Numbered from the stretch's first letter, positions 17,147 to 25,313 are shown. The stretch: 64,000 bases of DNA from Kibdelosporangium philippinense (GCF_021390435.2 NZ_JAJVCN010000001.1:1612001-1676000); one strand, 5' to 3'. Notes: a model not told the origin generated them from the letters alone. A program made the numbers and translations.

Positions 17147-18292
17147 TCAGAAGTCGGCGCGCTGCCCAATGTAGATCTCGGCAAAGGACTCCGCGGCCTT
17201 CCGGGACCCCAGCAGTCGTCGCAGCCGCGCACGGGAGAGTTCGTTCATGAACGGGTCCGGCGACCCGTGGAAGATATCCGACAGCCACTGGGAAAACTCC
17301 TGATACTGCCACACCCGGCCAAGGCACGCGGCGGTGTAGTTGTCCAATGTGGAGTCATCGCCCGCGTAGTGTGCGATGAAGCCCTCAGCCAACAGAAGCG
17401 AGTCGTGAACGGCTAGATTCATGCCCTTTGCGCCAATCGGGGCGACGAGATGCGCGGACTCGCCAGCAAGGAAAAGCCGCTCGTGTGACATCCGGTCGAG
17501 CACGTAGTTGTGCATGTCCAGCACACGTTTCTCGATCAACGGCCCTTCGATGATCTTCCCGTCGGTCACGGTAAGCCGAGCGTGCAACTCGGTCCACACG
17601 CGCTCATCCGACCAGTCAGCATCGGTATCAGTGGGGGAGCACTGCAGGTAGTAGCGGGTGACGGTCGGCGTGCGCGCCATGTGCGCGGCGAAACCACGGG
17701 GATGAATCCCGAATATGACGCCATCAGCCGACGGCGGCGCCTCGGCAAGCAATGCCAGCCAACCGATGCCGTAGTCGTGCCGGGCGATTTGCGCTGGTAC
17801 GTAAGCCTGTGTGACACCTCGTGCGCCATCGCATCCGGCCACGAAATTGCAGTCGATCCGGTGATCACCTTCGTCGTCGGTGAACGTGACGAACGGTTCG
17901 GTCGCCAGATCGTGCAACGTCACGTCGTGTACGCCGAACCTGACCTCGCCCCGATAGGCGGCGACCAGATCCTTCACCAGTTCCTGTTGCGGGTAAACGA
18001 AATGCCGTTGCCCGGTGAGCTCGACGTAGTTGAACGAATGCCGCTCACCCTCGAACCGAAACTCGAACTGCCCGTGCTGAGGCGCCCGTTCGAGCAACCG
18101 ACCGGCCAGCCCATGTCGCTCGAGTTCCCGCACCGCCCATTCCTCGATGAACCCGGCTCGAGGACGTTGCTCAATGAACGCACGCGTCTCCCGCTCAAGC
18201 AGAAGACAGCCGACACCCGCCTGATGCAGCAGGTTGGCGAGGGTAAGTCCGGCAGGCCCCGCCCCGACGATGACGACCTGAGTACGCCCCAT
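17147..18292 (-). CDS. pobA: 4-hydroxybenzoate 3-monooxygenase (PobA-like)
   Basis: A 381-residue class A FAD monooxygenase, expected to convert 4-hydroxybenzoate to protocatechuate with NAD(P)H and O2. FAD motif VVIVGAGPAGL is at the start, RAGFIEEWAV follows, NAD(P)H-region motif FVAGCDGARGV lies near 155-165, and AGESAHLVAPIGAKGMNLAVHD is the second FAD motif (usually GD rather than GE). YYLQCSP and EKRVLDMHNYV match the PobA active-site regions. No other beta-ketoadipate genes are in the window. Closely related hydroxylases remain possible. Confidence 0.82.
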   Translation of the reverse strand: MGRTQVVIVGAGPAGLTLANLLHQAGVGCLLLERETRAFIEQRPRAGFIEEWAVRELERHGLAGRLLERAPQHGQFEFRFEGERHSFNYVELTGQRHFVYPQQELVKDLVAAYRGEVRFGVHDVTLHDLATEPFVTFTDDEGDHRIDCNFVAGCDGARGVTQAYVPAQIARHDYGIGWLALLAEAPPSADGVIFGIHPRGFAAHMARTPTVTRYYLQCSPTDTDADWSDERVWTELHARLTVTDGKIIEGPLIEKRVLDMHNYVLDRMSHERLFLAGESAHLVAPIGAKGMNLAVHDSLLLAEGFIAHYAGDDSTLDNYTAACLGRVWQYQEFSQWLSDIFHGSPDPFMNELSRARLRRLLGSRKAAESFAEIYIGQRADF

Positions 18293-18314
18293 GGCCTGAA
18301 ACTAACATCCGCCA

Positions 18315-18824
18315 TCAGAAGTGCGTATGAATGCCAAACGCCTCGCGCAACTGAGCCATGTCATGCCGATCGCGTTCACTCGGCGCGTATCCCTGATGAA
18401 AGTGAACCTGCTGTTCAGCGGACAAGCATGGAACCTCGCGGCCTTCAATGACGCCGCTCGTGAAGCAGTTGGCGGGGTAGATGAAGGGCTCGTCCGGTTT
18501 CGGGGATGCCTGCCGAGCGCTGCCGTCGGGTTGAAACACCAAAGGATGCAGGTCGATCTCGCGCCCGTCCTCGTGCGTCTGCACGAACCGGATCGGCCGC
18601 CAGTCCAGGGTTTCGACGAACCCGGCAGCGGCAAGGGCTTCGAGGACGCCGTGTTCGTGCTCGTGCCGGTGCATGAGGTCGAGGTCCCGATGGTCGCGGG
18701 TCTGATGGCCGATCAGTGCGTCGATGCCCCACCCACCACCGATCCACACGTCAAAGCCTGCCACTAAGTCCAAGACCCGCAGAACATCCCGGCCATCCAC
18801 ACCAGCAAGCATGCTCCACCGCAA
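18315..18824 (-). CDS. Nucleotidyltransferase (lincosamide/aminoglycoside-type)
   Basis: A 169-residue nucleotidyltransferase resembling LnuA/ANT(2'')-type enzymes. VWIGGGWGIDALIGHQTRDHRDLDLMHR carries the GG-W motif and the DxD metal pair. IDLHPLVFQPDGS and a C-terminal HQGYAPSERDRHDM follow. Such enzymes adenylate antibiotics, but many chromosomal homologues have no proven resistance role. ATG 18824 or 18812 may be the start. Confidence 0.78.
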   Translation of the reverse strand: MRWSMLAGVDGRDVLRVLDLVAGFDVWIGGGWGIDALIGHQTRDHRDLDLMHRHEHEHGVLEALAAAGFVETLDWRPIRFVQTHEDGREIDLHPLVFQPDGSARQASPKPDEPFIYPANCFTSGVIEGREVPCLSAEQQVHFHQGYAPSERDRHDMAQLREAFGIHTHF

Positions 18825-18944
18825 CAGGAATTCCCCAGGGGACCCCCTGATTTAACGCTACACCGGGGGTACGACAGTTTCGGGCGGATGAGCTCGTTCT
18901 ACGGGCCGTAGATGAGGTTCGTGCAGGCCGGACTTCGCTGGGTG

Positions 18945-19046
18945 CCTTGAAACCTTGGCTCTGCGGGACCCTGTTGGCCCTTGGAGACCATCGGTCTGCG
19001 GGACCCCGCTGGTCCTTCGAAGCCTTCGGTCCGCAGAACCCCACCT
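18945..19046. repeat. Degenerate ~34-bp tandem repeat
   Basis: Three imperfect units, starting near 18945, 18978 and 19013, follow the pattern CCTTgnAnnC-nnCGGTCTGCGGGACCC-nnTGG. They sit in a 458-bp gene-free stretch (18825-19282) that otherwise shows no convincing reading frame. Confidence 0.55.
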
Positions 19047-19282
19047 CAGAGGCTTCCTTTGCGAACCCGTAGGACTCCCTGAAGCCTCAGCGGACCTGTG
19101 GGCGCAGGGCGGGGTGGCGAGTGGCAGTCGCGGAGTCTCGGGGGTGCAACCGGGATGCCGCCGACCCTCACAAGATCGACTCAATACCGTGAGGGCCGAG
19201 TTACTGGCGTTGAACGCCGTGAAGGTGACCTTCACGGCACAAGTCCTTGACAAGATTTCTTTTCCGGACGAGTATCACTGTC

Positions 19283-19855
19283 ATGGAGTCGATCGCTGAG
19301 GTTACCGACACCGGCGCTGTGCAGGCGATGGCGCATCCGATGCGGTTGCGAATCCTTGCCGCGCTCAGGGAACCGAGTTCGGCGGCGGCCGTCGCGCGGG
19401 ATCTGGGCGAGGCGCGCCAAAAGGTCAACTATCACGTCAAGGAGCTCGAACGGGTCGGCCTGGCCCAACGGGTTGGCGAGCGGCGGGCGGGCAACCTGGT
19501 GGAAAGCCTCTACCAGGCCACCGCCGCCACCTACGTCATCTCGCCTCGCCTCGCCTGGGTCGACCGGCCGCGCATCGAGGCTCTCGCTGAGCAAGTGGCG
19601 CTCGAAAACCTTGTCGCGGTGGGGGAGCGGTTGCAGCAGGCGGCCGCGTTGTTGCTTGATCGGGCGGCCTTCGACGGCGAGAAGATCGCCAGTGCCGCCG
19701 TCGAAGCTGAGGTGCGGTTCGCTGATGCCGCCCAGCGAGCCGAATTTCTCAAGGAGTACATGGCGGCCGTCGGGCCGCTGCTCAAAAAATATGGGGACCC
19801 GCAAGGCGATGCGTATCGGGTCGTCCTCGCTGTTCATCCGGAGGAGAAGTCATGA
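19283..19855 (+). CDS. ArsR-like helix-turn-helix regulator
   Basis: A 190-residue regulator with an ArsR/HTH_20 winged helix (VQAMAHPMRLRILAALREPSSAAAVARDLGEARQKVNYHVKELERVGL) and a helical C-terminal part. ATG 19283 is used because homologous HTH proteins start close to the domain. Its stop overlaps the start of the next gene as ATGA, so the two are translationally coupled. Pairing of ArsR regulators with SRPBCC (AHSA1) proteins is common, and this pair fits. Confidence 0.85.
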   Translation: MESIAEVTDTGAVQAMAHPMRLRILAALREPSSAAAVARDLGEARQKVNYHVKELERVGLAQRVGERRAGNLVESLYQATAATYVISPRLAWVDRPRIEALAEQVALENLVAVGERLQQAAALLLDRAAFDGEKIASAAVEAEVRFADAAQRAEFLKEYMAAVGPLLKKYGDPQGDAYRVVLAVHPEEKS

Positions 19856-20547
19856 CGTACGGCAAGTTTCAGAAAACCTTCGCGTTGTCCGTCCCGGTTG
19901 ACCGGGCGTGGCAGGCGTTCACCGACGCGAAGGACCTCGAGGTGTGGCTGACCGGCACCGTTCAGGAGGCCGACGTTCGTCAAGGCGGGCGGATCGCGTG
20001 GGCCGAGGATGATTACGGCAGGCTCGTGTGGGACATCGTCGAGGCGGATCCACCCAACAAGCTTGTGTACAAGGAAAGTTCGAGCATCCTGCCCGTCCCC
20101 ACCGATGTCACCGTGACCTTCGAGGAAAGCCAGAGCGGCACCAAGATCACTGTTACCCAGGCGGGATTCGGGGAGGGCGAGAACTGGCAGACCCATCTCG
20201 ACAACGTCGGGCTTGCCTGGGTGCAGACGTTGGCGGCGCTCGACCTCTACCTCCGCACCGGGGCGCGCTTCGACCGGTTCTTCACTTTCCAATCCGGACT
20301 GGGAATGCTCACCGACGACCTGCTCGCGGGTCCGGTCGTACTGTCGGTTGATGACGGTGCTTTCGCTGCCAAAGCTGGGATTCAGCGTGGCGACATCATT
20401 CTCAAGCTCGGCACCGCGCCGGTCTTTTCGCGCAGTGACCTGTGGCTGTTCAACCGGGAACATCCGATCGGTGAGGAGGTTGAGGTGACGTACGCGCGGT
20501 CCGGTGAGGTGCTGACCGCTCGTGCCGCGCTCACCGAGCCGACGTAA
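19852..20547 (+). CDS. SRPBCC (AHSA1-like) protein with C-terminal PDZ-like domain
   Basis: 231 residues. Residues about 1-135 are an SRPBCC/AHSA1 lipid- or ligand-binding fold (FALSVPVDRAWQAFTDAKDLEVWLTG ... GGRIAWAEDDYGRLVWDIVEADPPNKLVY). Residues about 155-230 resemble a PDZ domain (DDGAFAAKAGIQRGDIILKLGTAPVFSRSDLW, then HPIGEEVEVTYARSGEVL). No signal peptide. The fusion is unusual, because PDZ normally accompanies proteases and AHSA1 stands alone. Coupled by ATGA to the ArsR gene upstream. Confidence 0.75.
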   Translation: MTYGKFQKTFALSVPVDRAWQAFTDAKDLEVWLTGTVQEADVRQGGRIAWAEDDYGRLVWDIVEADPPNKLVYKESSSILPVPTDVTVTFEESQSGTKITVTQAGFGEGENWQTHLDNVGLAWVQTLAALDLYLRTGARFDRFFTFQSGLGMLTDDLLAGPVVLSVDDGAFAAKAGIQRGDIILKLGTAPVFSRSDLWLFNREHPIGEEVEVTYARSGEVLTARAALTEPT

Positions 20548-20554
20548 ACCCGAG

Positions 20555-20589
20555 TCGAACATACGTTCGAACGTCTGCTAGGGTCTCCG
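20555..20589 (+). promoter_or_regulatory. Shared promoter/operator motif, copy 1
   Basis: A 35-bp sequence with the palindrome TCGAACATACGTTCGA followed by TGCTAGGGT (extended -10) and TCTCCG. It matches a second copy at 24876-24910 at 30 of 35 positions. It lies 19 bp before the MFS start, with GGGGAG as RBS. Confidence 0.65.
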
Positions 20590-20607
20590 GGCGGCGAAAG
20601 GGGAGAG

Positions 20608-21774
20608 ATGGTCCGGGGCCCGATCTGGTCTGCTGCGGTCGTGTTCCTCTTGGGACTCAACCTCAGACCCGCGGTGACAAGCCTCGGGTCCGCGCTGCCG
20701 GACATCCCGACCGCGTCGGGGATCGCGGCGGTCCTGGTCGCACTTCCCTTGTGGGTGTGCGGAATCGGTGGTTTTCTCACCCCGTGGTTACAGTCCGCGA
20801 CCGGTGCACAAAGGACAGTTCGGTTCGCGCTCGTCCTTCTGGCTGGCGCGCAACTGGTCCGTGTCGCCGATGGCCCGGTGCTGCTCGTGGCCGGGACTGT
20901 CCTGGTATGCGTGGCAATCGCGTTGATCGCGACCATGCTTCCCTTGCTGATTCGTGGAAAGTCCACGGCGTTCAGTGTTTGCTACACGCTGTCACTTGGC
21001 TGTGGGAGCACGGCGGGAGCGCTCGTCACGCCATGGATCGTGAGCCAATCGTCGTGGCGTTTCGGTCTGGCCGGGTGGGCGATCCTTGCTGCCATCACGG
21101 TCCCGTTTTCCCGGCAGCTGGACGGGGGTAAGCCGAATCGGGGCACAACGCGGAAATCATGGAGTTTGACGGTCTACTTCGGACTTGTCTCGACCGTGAC
21201 GTTCTTGGTGATGGGGTGGTTACCGGCGATTCTGCGGGACGCGGGAGTGTCGGCGGATGTCGCGGGCGCGTGCCTGAGTCTCGCCATGATTCTCGGCCTG
21301 CCGATGATGTGGCTGGTGCCGTGGTGGGTGCATCGCGAAAGCAGTCAGCACGCGTTGCTCGCTTTACTTGTGCTGCCAAGCGTAGTCAGTGTCGCAGGGT
21401 TGCTTGTGGCGCCAGCCTTCATGCCGTGGTTGTGGGCGTCTGGGCTCGGCATCGGAATGGGCGGCATCGCCTTGGCGTTGACCATGATCCCGAGACGGGC
21501 GGATCCGCAAGGGACAACAGCGTTATCGGCGATGGTTCACGGAGGCGGATATCTCATCGCCGGGGTCGGCGCGCTCGCTTGTGGACTTGTGCACACCCTC
21601 ACACAGTCATGGGACATGTCGCTCGTGATGGTGCTCGTGGTCCTCTGTGGACAGGCAGGAGCCGGAATGATCGTGGTACGGCCAAGCGGCAAAGCTGTTC
21701 CGCGGCAACGGACTGCCGCTTGGCCTGAGCGGGTGGCGCGAATTAGTGCCAACGAGCCTTGTCCACGACGTTGA
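20608..21774 (+). CDS. MFS transporter (CynX/NimT-like)
   Basis: A 388-residue, 12-helix major-facilitator protein. The opening FLLGLNLRPAVTSLGSALPDI is the CynX/NimT hallmark, a group linked to cyanate or nitroimidazole transport though most members are uncharacterised. Start ATG 20608 with GGGGAG upstream. The last 32 bp overlap the convergent dehydrogenase gene. Expression is probably controlled by the palindrome at 20555. Confidence 0.83.
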   Translation: MVRGPIWSAAVVFLLGLNLRPAVTSLGSALPDIPTASGIAAVLVALPLWVCGIGGFLTPWLQSATGAQRTVRFALVLLAGAQLVRVADGPVLLVAGTVLVCVAIALIATMLPLLIRGKSTAFSVCYTLSLGCGSTAGALVTPWIVSQSSWRFGLAGWAILAAITVPFSRQLDGGKPNRGTTRKSWSLTVYFGLVSTVTFLVMGWLPAILRDAGVSADVAGACLSLAMILGLPMMWLVPWWVHRESSQHALLALLVLPSVVSVAGLLVAPAFMPWLWASGLGIGMGGIALALTMIPRRADPQGTTALSAMVHGGGYLIAGVGALACGLVHTLTQSWDMSLVMVLVVLCGQAGAGMIVVRPSGKAVPRQRTAAWPERVARISANEPCPRR

Positions 21775-22711
21775 TCAACGGCTCACCCGAGGCAAACCGC
21801 CGAGCGTTCTCCACGGTGACCGCGAACCTGCGCTCTGTGGCATGTGGACCAGCACCAGCCACATGCGGGGTGATCAACACGTTCTCGCGTGTCCACAGTG
21901 GATGATCTGACGGGAGTGGCTCGGTTTCGAAGACGTCGAGCGCGGCCCCGGCGAGCCTGCCTGCCGCCAGCGCGTCGTCGAGCGCGTCGAGACGTAGTGT
22001 CGGACCGCGGCCGATGTTCACAAGGAAAGCGTTGCCGCGCAGGCGAGCCAGCCGCGAGGCGTCGAACATTCCCTCGGTCTCGGGCGTGTGCGGCACCGTG
22101 ATGATGACCAGGTCGGCCTGACCGAGTTGGTCATCCAAAGCCGAGGCAGGCAGGATTTCGGCGAACCCCGGCACCGGGTCGGTTTGCCGCGCGTCAACAC
22201 CGACCACACGCGTTCCGAATGCCGAAAGCATCCGGCCGACTTCGTTGCCGATCGCCCCGACTCCGACGATCAACGCGGACGATTCGGCAAGCGCCAGCAC
22301 CGAGCCGGGATCCCAGTCCGGTGCCCAATCGGACCGGATCTGTGCACGAACGTACTGTGGCAGCCCACGGGCCAATGCCAGCACGAGTGCCATGGTGTGC
22401 GTGGCGACATGGTCGGTGTACGTGTCGCGCATATTGGTGATCTGGACCGGGTGCTCGATGAGTTTGGGGTGGTAGAACCCGGGAGGCGGCCCGGCTTGCG
22501 GAGCCTGCAACCACCGGAGCTGCCCGGCGTGCGCCAGAAGCTCCTCGGGCAGCGCGCCGTAGGCCGCGTCCGCCTCCCGTAGCGCCTCGGCTGCTTCCGT
22601 CTCAGTATCCGGACGCAGCACGCGAAGGCCGGGAACGGCCTCAGCCAGCCGCTGTGGCCAAGTCTCGGTCTCGTCCTGATGCGGGGGTACGAACACCAAC
22701 GTGAAGCCCAT
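21743..22711 (-). CDS. D-isomer-specific 2-hydroxyacid dehydrogenase
   Basis: A 322-residue NAD(P)-dependent dehydrogenase reducing a 2-oxoacid. Rossmann motif IVGVGAIGNEVGRML, the catalytic Arg in VNIGRGPTL, the Glu in DVFETEPLPSDHPLW and the His in LITPHVAGAGPHA are all present. ATG 22711 is chosen; a start three codons earlier is possible. It overlaps the MFS gene by 32 bp tail-to-tail, which may cause antisense interference. Confidence 0.88.
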   Translation of the reverse strand: MGFTLVFVPPHQDETETWPQRLAEAVPGLRVLRPDTETEAAEALREADAAYGALPEELLAHAGQLRWLQAPQAGPPPGFYHPKLIEHPVQITNMRDTYTDHVATHTMALVLALARGLPQYVRAQIRSDWAPDWDPGSVLALAESSALIVGVGAIGNEVGRMLSAFGTRVVGVDARQTDPVPGFAEILPASALDDQLGQADLVIITVPHTPETEGMFDASRLARLRGNAFLVNIGRGPTLRLDALDDALAAGRLAGAALDVFETEPLPSDHPLWTRENVLITPHVAGAGPHATERRFAVTVENARRFASGEPLINVVDKARWH

Positions 22712-22729
22712 GCCAGGCATTATCGCCGC

Positions 22730-23149
22730 TCACATCGCCAGAAGCATGATGCCTGTGCCCGCGCTCATGGCCGCGTGGCCCGGTTTCCCGGCCAGTGGGA
22801 TCGTGACGATCAGGAGATACCAGGCGAAAGCCGCCATGATTTGATGGCCAACGGGCAGCACCATCCACGCCATGCTCGCGCCCATAAGCGAGTCGTGCAC
22901 CGCGCGCAAGCCGTGCAGTTGGTCAGACATGGTCGCCAGCCCGGCGAACCACACCGTGATCGCCGTGAAAACGGCTACCGGGAGCCAGACCGGCACCGGC
23001 ACACCCTTGACCATCGCGACCATCGCCAAGCTCATCAGCGCGTGGCCGCCGTTGGTGACCCGATCGGCGCCGCGGGCCGTCACGCACCCGATCGTGAACC
23101 AGACACCGGTCGCCAGGAATAAACCGGTCAGCAGCCAGTTTAATGACAT
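22730..23149 (-). CDS. DUF5134-like membrane protein
   Basis: A 139-residue protein with four to five predicted helices (LNWLLTGLFLATGVWFTIGC, LPVAVFTAITVWFAGL, MVLPVGHQIMAAFAWYLLIV). The H-x4-M-S-x-A-M pattern (GHALMSLAMVAM) and conserved His residues are typical of actinobacterial DUF5134 proteins. Function unknown. It lies 18 bp upstream of the 2-hydroxyacid dehydrogenase on the same strand. Confidence 0.75.
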   Translation of the reverse strand: MSLNWLLTGLFLATGVWFTIGCVTARGADRVTNGGHALMSLAMVAMVKGVPVPVWLPVAVFTAITVWFAGLATMSDQLHGLRAVHDSLMGASMAWMVLPVGHQIMAAFAWYLLIVTIPLAGKPGHAAMSAGTGIMLLAM

Positions 23150-23217
23150 AAGTGCACCTCCATGCCAATACAGACCGGACAGGAGACGAAAACTGATCGG
23201 ACGGCTACCGTGAATTC

Positions 23218-23700
23218 GTGCGCCTCGTAGGTTCTTTTGAGTTGCTCGCCGAACTGGCGGTGCGACGGGTGCTGCTCGGCGATCTGGTCGCGGCGGCGAA
23301 GTACAACACGGGCACGCAGATCCACGACCCGGTGCGGGAACAGCAGATCCTGGACGCGGTGGCGGCGGATTCGGTGCGGCTGGGCATTCCAGTCGAGCCG
23401 CCGAGGCGGTTGTTCCATGCCCAGATCGAGGCGAGCAAGATAGTCCAACGTGGACTTTTCGCTAGGTGGGATCGGTATCCGCACGAGCGGCCGGCCCGCA
23501 CGCCGGATCTTGCCCGCGAGGTACGCCCGCAACTCGACCGGCTGACTACGCAGATCATGGACCAGTTGCACGCTGCGGTTGACGTCTGGCCACCAGCAAC
23601 GCTGTCCCAGGATTGGCGGCTCGGCGACATTGTTCAACCGTTGGACGAACTGCACCGGCGCGCGGTGACTGTCTCGCTGCGACCGATCCTGCTGCCATGA
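23218..23700 (+). CDS. AroQ-gamma-type chorismate mutase, no signal peptide
   Basis: 160 residues. The core LVAAAKYNTGTQIHDPVREQQILDAVAADSVRLG and FHAQIEASKIVQRGLFARW match the all-helical gamma-class chorismate mutase (chorismate to prephenate), normally secreted. Here the domain begins almost at the GTG start, and the frame upstream hits a TGA eight codons before (23194), so a signal peptide cannot be encoded. Either the gene lost its export signal or the enzyme is cytoplasmic. A strong terminator follows 2 bp after the stop. Confidence 0.8.
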   Translation: MRLVGSFELLAELAVRRVLLGDLVAAAKYNTGTQIHDPVREQQILDAVAADSVRLGIPVEPPRRLFHAQIEASKIVQRGLFARWDRYPHERPARTPDLAREVRPQLDRLTTQIMDQLHAAVDVWPPATLSQDWRLGDIVQPLDELHRRAVTVSLRPILLP

Positions 23701-23702
23701 CA

Positions 23703-23743
23703 AGCGTGAAGCCGGTGCCCCGCACCGGCTTCACGCTTTTTTC
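23703..23743 (+). terminator. Intrinsic terminator
   Basis: A perfect 16-bp stem AGCGTGAAGCCGGTGC / GCACCGGCTTCACGCT with loop CCC, followed by a run of seven T. It directly follows the chorismate mutase stop. Confidence 0.92.
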
Positions 23744-23822
23744 ACAGGCTTTCGGAAATGAATCAGTCATGGACAAGTATGGTGATGGTCAAGTCATATG
23801 ACGATTCCGAAGTGCGGACGTC

Positions 23823-24245
23823 CTATTGGAAGTCGCAGCCGGGGTTGGGCTCGTCCACTGCCAACGGTGCCCCCGCGGGCAGGACGTAGACGACGTCCAA
23901 CACCATCGGTGTGGTGCCAAGGTTGCGGCCCACGTGCACGTTGTCCGCACCGGCCTGCTCGATAAGCGCGTCCCCAGCGTGGTAGATGCCGTCGATGGAG
24001 CAGTCCGACTTGTTGTGGGTCAGCGTTCCGCTGCGCACGTAGGCGTACAGCGTCCCGTCGTGGTGGTGCCAGCCGGTCGTTCCACCGGGCGCGATGGTGA
24101 TCTCCCTGACGATGATGTCCTTGCCGGCGACCGTCGTTTCGCTGATGATTGTCCCGGTGACCCCGCTGGACGGAGTGGCGTTGGCCGCGGTCGCGGACAA
24201 GGCGACCGTGGTGAGCACAGCTCCGGCGAGTGCGGCTAACCGCAT
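23823..24245 (-). CDS. Secreted cupin-domain protein
   Basis: A 140-residue protein with an N-terminal signal peptide (LAALAGAVLTTVALSATAANA) and a single cupin barrel. IAPGGTTGWHHHDGTLYAYVRSGTL is cupin motif 1 with the His cluster, and NVHVGRNLGTTP gives motif 2. The Cys pair (DCSIDG and PGCDF) may form a disulfide. Start ATG 24245 with AGGAG upstream. Ligand unknown. Confidence 0.83.
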   Translation of the reverse strand: MRLAALAGAVLTTVALSATAANATPSSGVTGTIISETTVAGKDIIVREITIAPGGTTGWHHHDGTLYAYVRSGTLTHNKSDCSIDGIYHAGDALIEQAGADNVHVGRNLGTTPMVLDVVYVLPAGAPLAVDEPNPGCDFQ

Positions 24246-24454
24246 CTGTTTTCTCCTCTCGTCATGGTCCATTCTGAGTCCATAGACATCATGGACTGTC
24301 CACTCTCGACATCCATCCTGGCCCGATGCCCGAATGGTCACCACACAGTGCGCGAAAACTCCAGGCCGAACGCCTTGCCGACCGCCTTTCCGGGTGTAGC
24401 GTCGTTCTTGTCGCACTGCGATGGGGTGCGACAGCCTCAATAAACGCTTACGAA

Positions 24455-24571
24455 CAGATATGAGGGCAGGGCTCGTATCTGCTCACAGCTCGGTGCCGAT
24501 GCCCCCTTCGGCACGGGGCCAGCGTATGAGGCACGGCCTGGTGTGGTGTCGGCGCTGGCATCACACCAGGC
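24455..24571 (+). other. Three consecutive stem-loops
   Basis: Hairpin 1 is CAGATATGAG (24455-24464) with CTCGTATCTG (24472-24481). Hairpin 2 is GTGCCGA (24493-24499) with TCGGCAC (24508-24514). Hairpin 3 is GCCTGGTGTG (24536-24545) with CACACCAGGC (24562-24571). They fill the 360-bp gap (24246-24605) between the cupin and LuxR-type genes. This could be a structured 5' leader or a small RNA; no known riboswitch is recognised. Confidence 0.5.
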
Positions 24572-24605
24572 GTCCTACCGACGCCGTATCGGGAGCCGAA
24601 CCGAA

Positions 24606-24866
24606 ATGAAGCCCTCTACTACTCCACGAGTTGTCGTTCTCGACCGGGAACAGCGGGAATTGCTGCGCCTGCTCGCCACTGGCCTGCCGGACACCGCGAT
24701 CGCCCGCCGGATGTCTCTCGCGCCGCGCACGTTGGCGCGCCGGATCTCCAGCCTGTACCAGATGCTCCAGGCGGACAACCGGTTCCAGGCCGGTGCCGCG
24801 GCCGAACGCCTTGGCCTGCTTGTGAATGCCAGGGTCGACGAGCATCCGAAGTCTGTCGCCGTCTAG
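24606..24866 (+). CDS. Small LuxR-type HTH protein
   Basis: An 86-residue protein that is almost wholly a LuxR/GerE helix-turn-helix (DREQRELLRLLATGLPDTAIARRMSLAPRTLARRISSLYQML). It has no sensor domain, so it resembles small stand-alone regulators. ATG 24606 is the best start; upstream codons run through the hairpin region. The structured leader may control it. Confidence 0.75.
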   Translation: MKPSTTPRVVVLDREQRELLRLLATGLPDTAIARRMSLAPRTLARRISSLYQMLQADNRFQAGAAAERLGLLVNARVDEHPKSVAV

Positions 24867-24875
24867 AGCCTTCGT

Positions 24876-24910
24876 TCGAACGTATGTTCGAACATGTGCT
24901 AGGTTCTCCG
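24876..24910 (+). promoter_or_regulatory. Shared promoter/operator motif, copy 2
   Basis: A 35-bp motif with palindrome TCGAACGTATGTTCGA and TGCTAGGTT -10, matching 20555-20589 at 30 of 35 bases. It starts 10 bp after the LuxR-type stop and precedes the hypothetical gene at 24953. Confidence 0.65.
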
Positions 24911-24952
24911 TTGGTGCTTACCGTGCTCGCAAGCCGACGGGGAATGGGCGAC

Positions 24953-25258
24953 ATGCGGAGTCGAGTGATCAGGATCTACCAGCCGTGGCCGACGCCCGTC
25001 CGTGCCGCGTGCTACACCGATCCGGCTGTGCTGCCGGAAATCGATGCCTGGGTGGACAGGTTGCGAGAGCGGGGCCTCGTCCCGCCGGACGTCGACTTCG
25101 TCATCCGGGATGGCGAGGTTGGCGTGCTGAACGATCGCGATGGCGAGCACGAACTTCGGCCAACCGGGTTTTTGGTCTTTGGTCGCGGGAGGTTGCAGGT
25201 ACTGGACGAGTCGACGTTCTTCGGCCAGTACCACGACCCCGCGATGGGTGACATCTAG
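24953..25258 (+). CDS. Hypothetical protein
   Basis: 101 residues, not recognised. It starts RIYQPWPTPVRAACYTDPAV and has a charged middle (VDRLRERGLVPPDVDFVIRDGEVGVLNDRDG) and an aromatic C-terminus (FFGQYHDPAMGDI); no signal or membrane segment. ATG 24953 has GGGGAA nine bases upstream; ATG 24944 is possible. It shares its promoter motif with the MFS gene at 20608, so the two may answer to one regulator. Confidence 0.55.
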   Translation: MRSRVIRIYQPWPTPVRAACYTDPAVLPEIDAWVDRLRERGLVPPDVDFVIRDGEVGVLNDRDGEHELRPTGFLVFGRGRLQVLDESTFFGQYHDPAMGDI

Positions 25259-25272
25259 CGGAACGTGTTCTA
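25259..25272. promoter_or_regulatory. KstR-like operator, distal copy
   Basis: CGGAACGTGTTCTA matches TNNAACNNGTTNNA except at the first base. It overlaps the end of the preceding gene. Confidence 0.45.
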
Positions 25273-25313
25273 TCCGCGGTGCGGCGCGCCTTGAAGCTTG
25301 GGCGTTGCGAAAC

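Noticed and set aside
18825-19282. Small RNA or gene in the 458-bp gap
   Set aside because: Only a degenerate repeat is visible; no promoter-terminator pair or coding frame can be supported.
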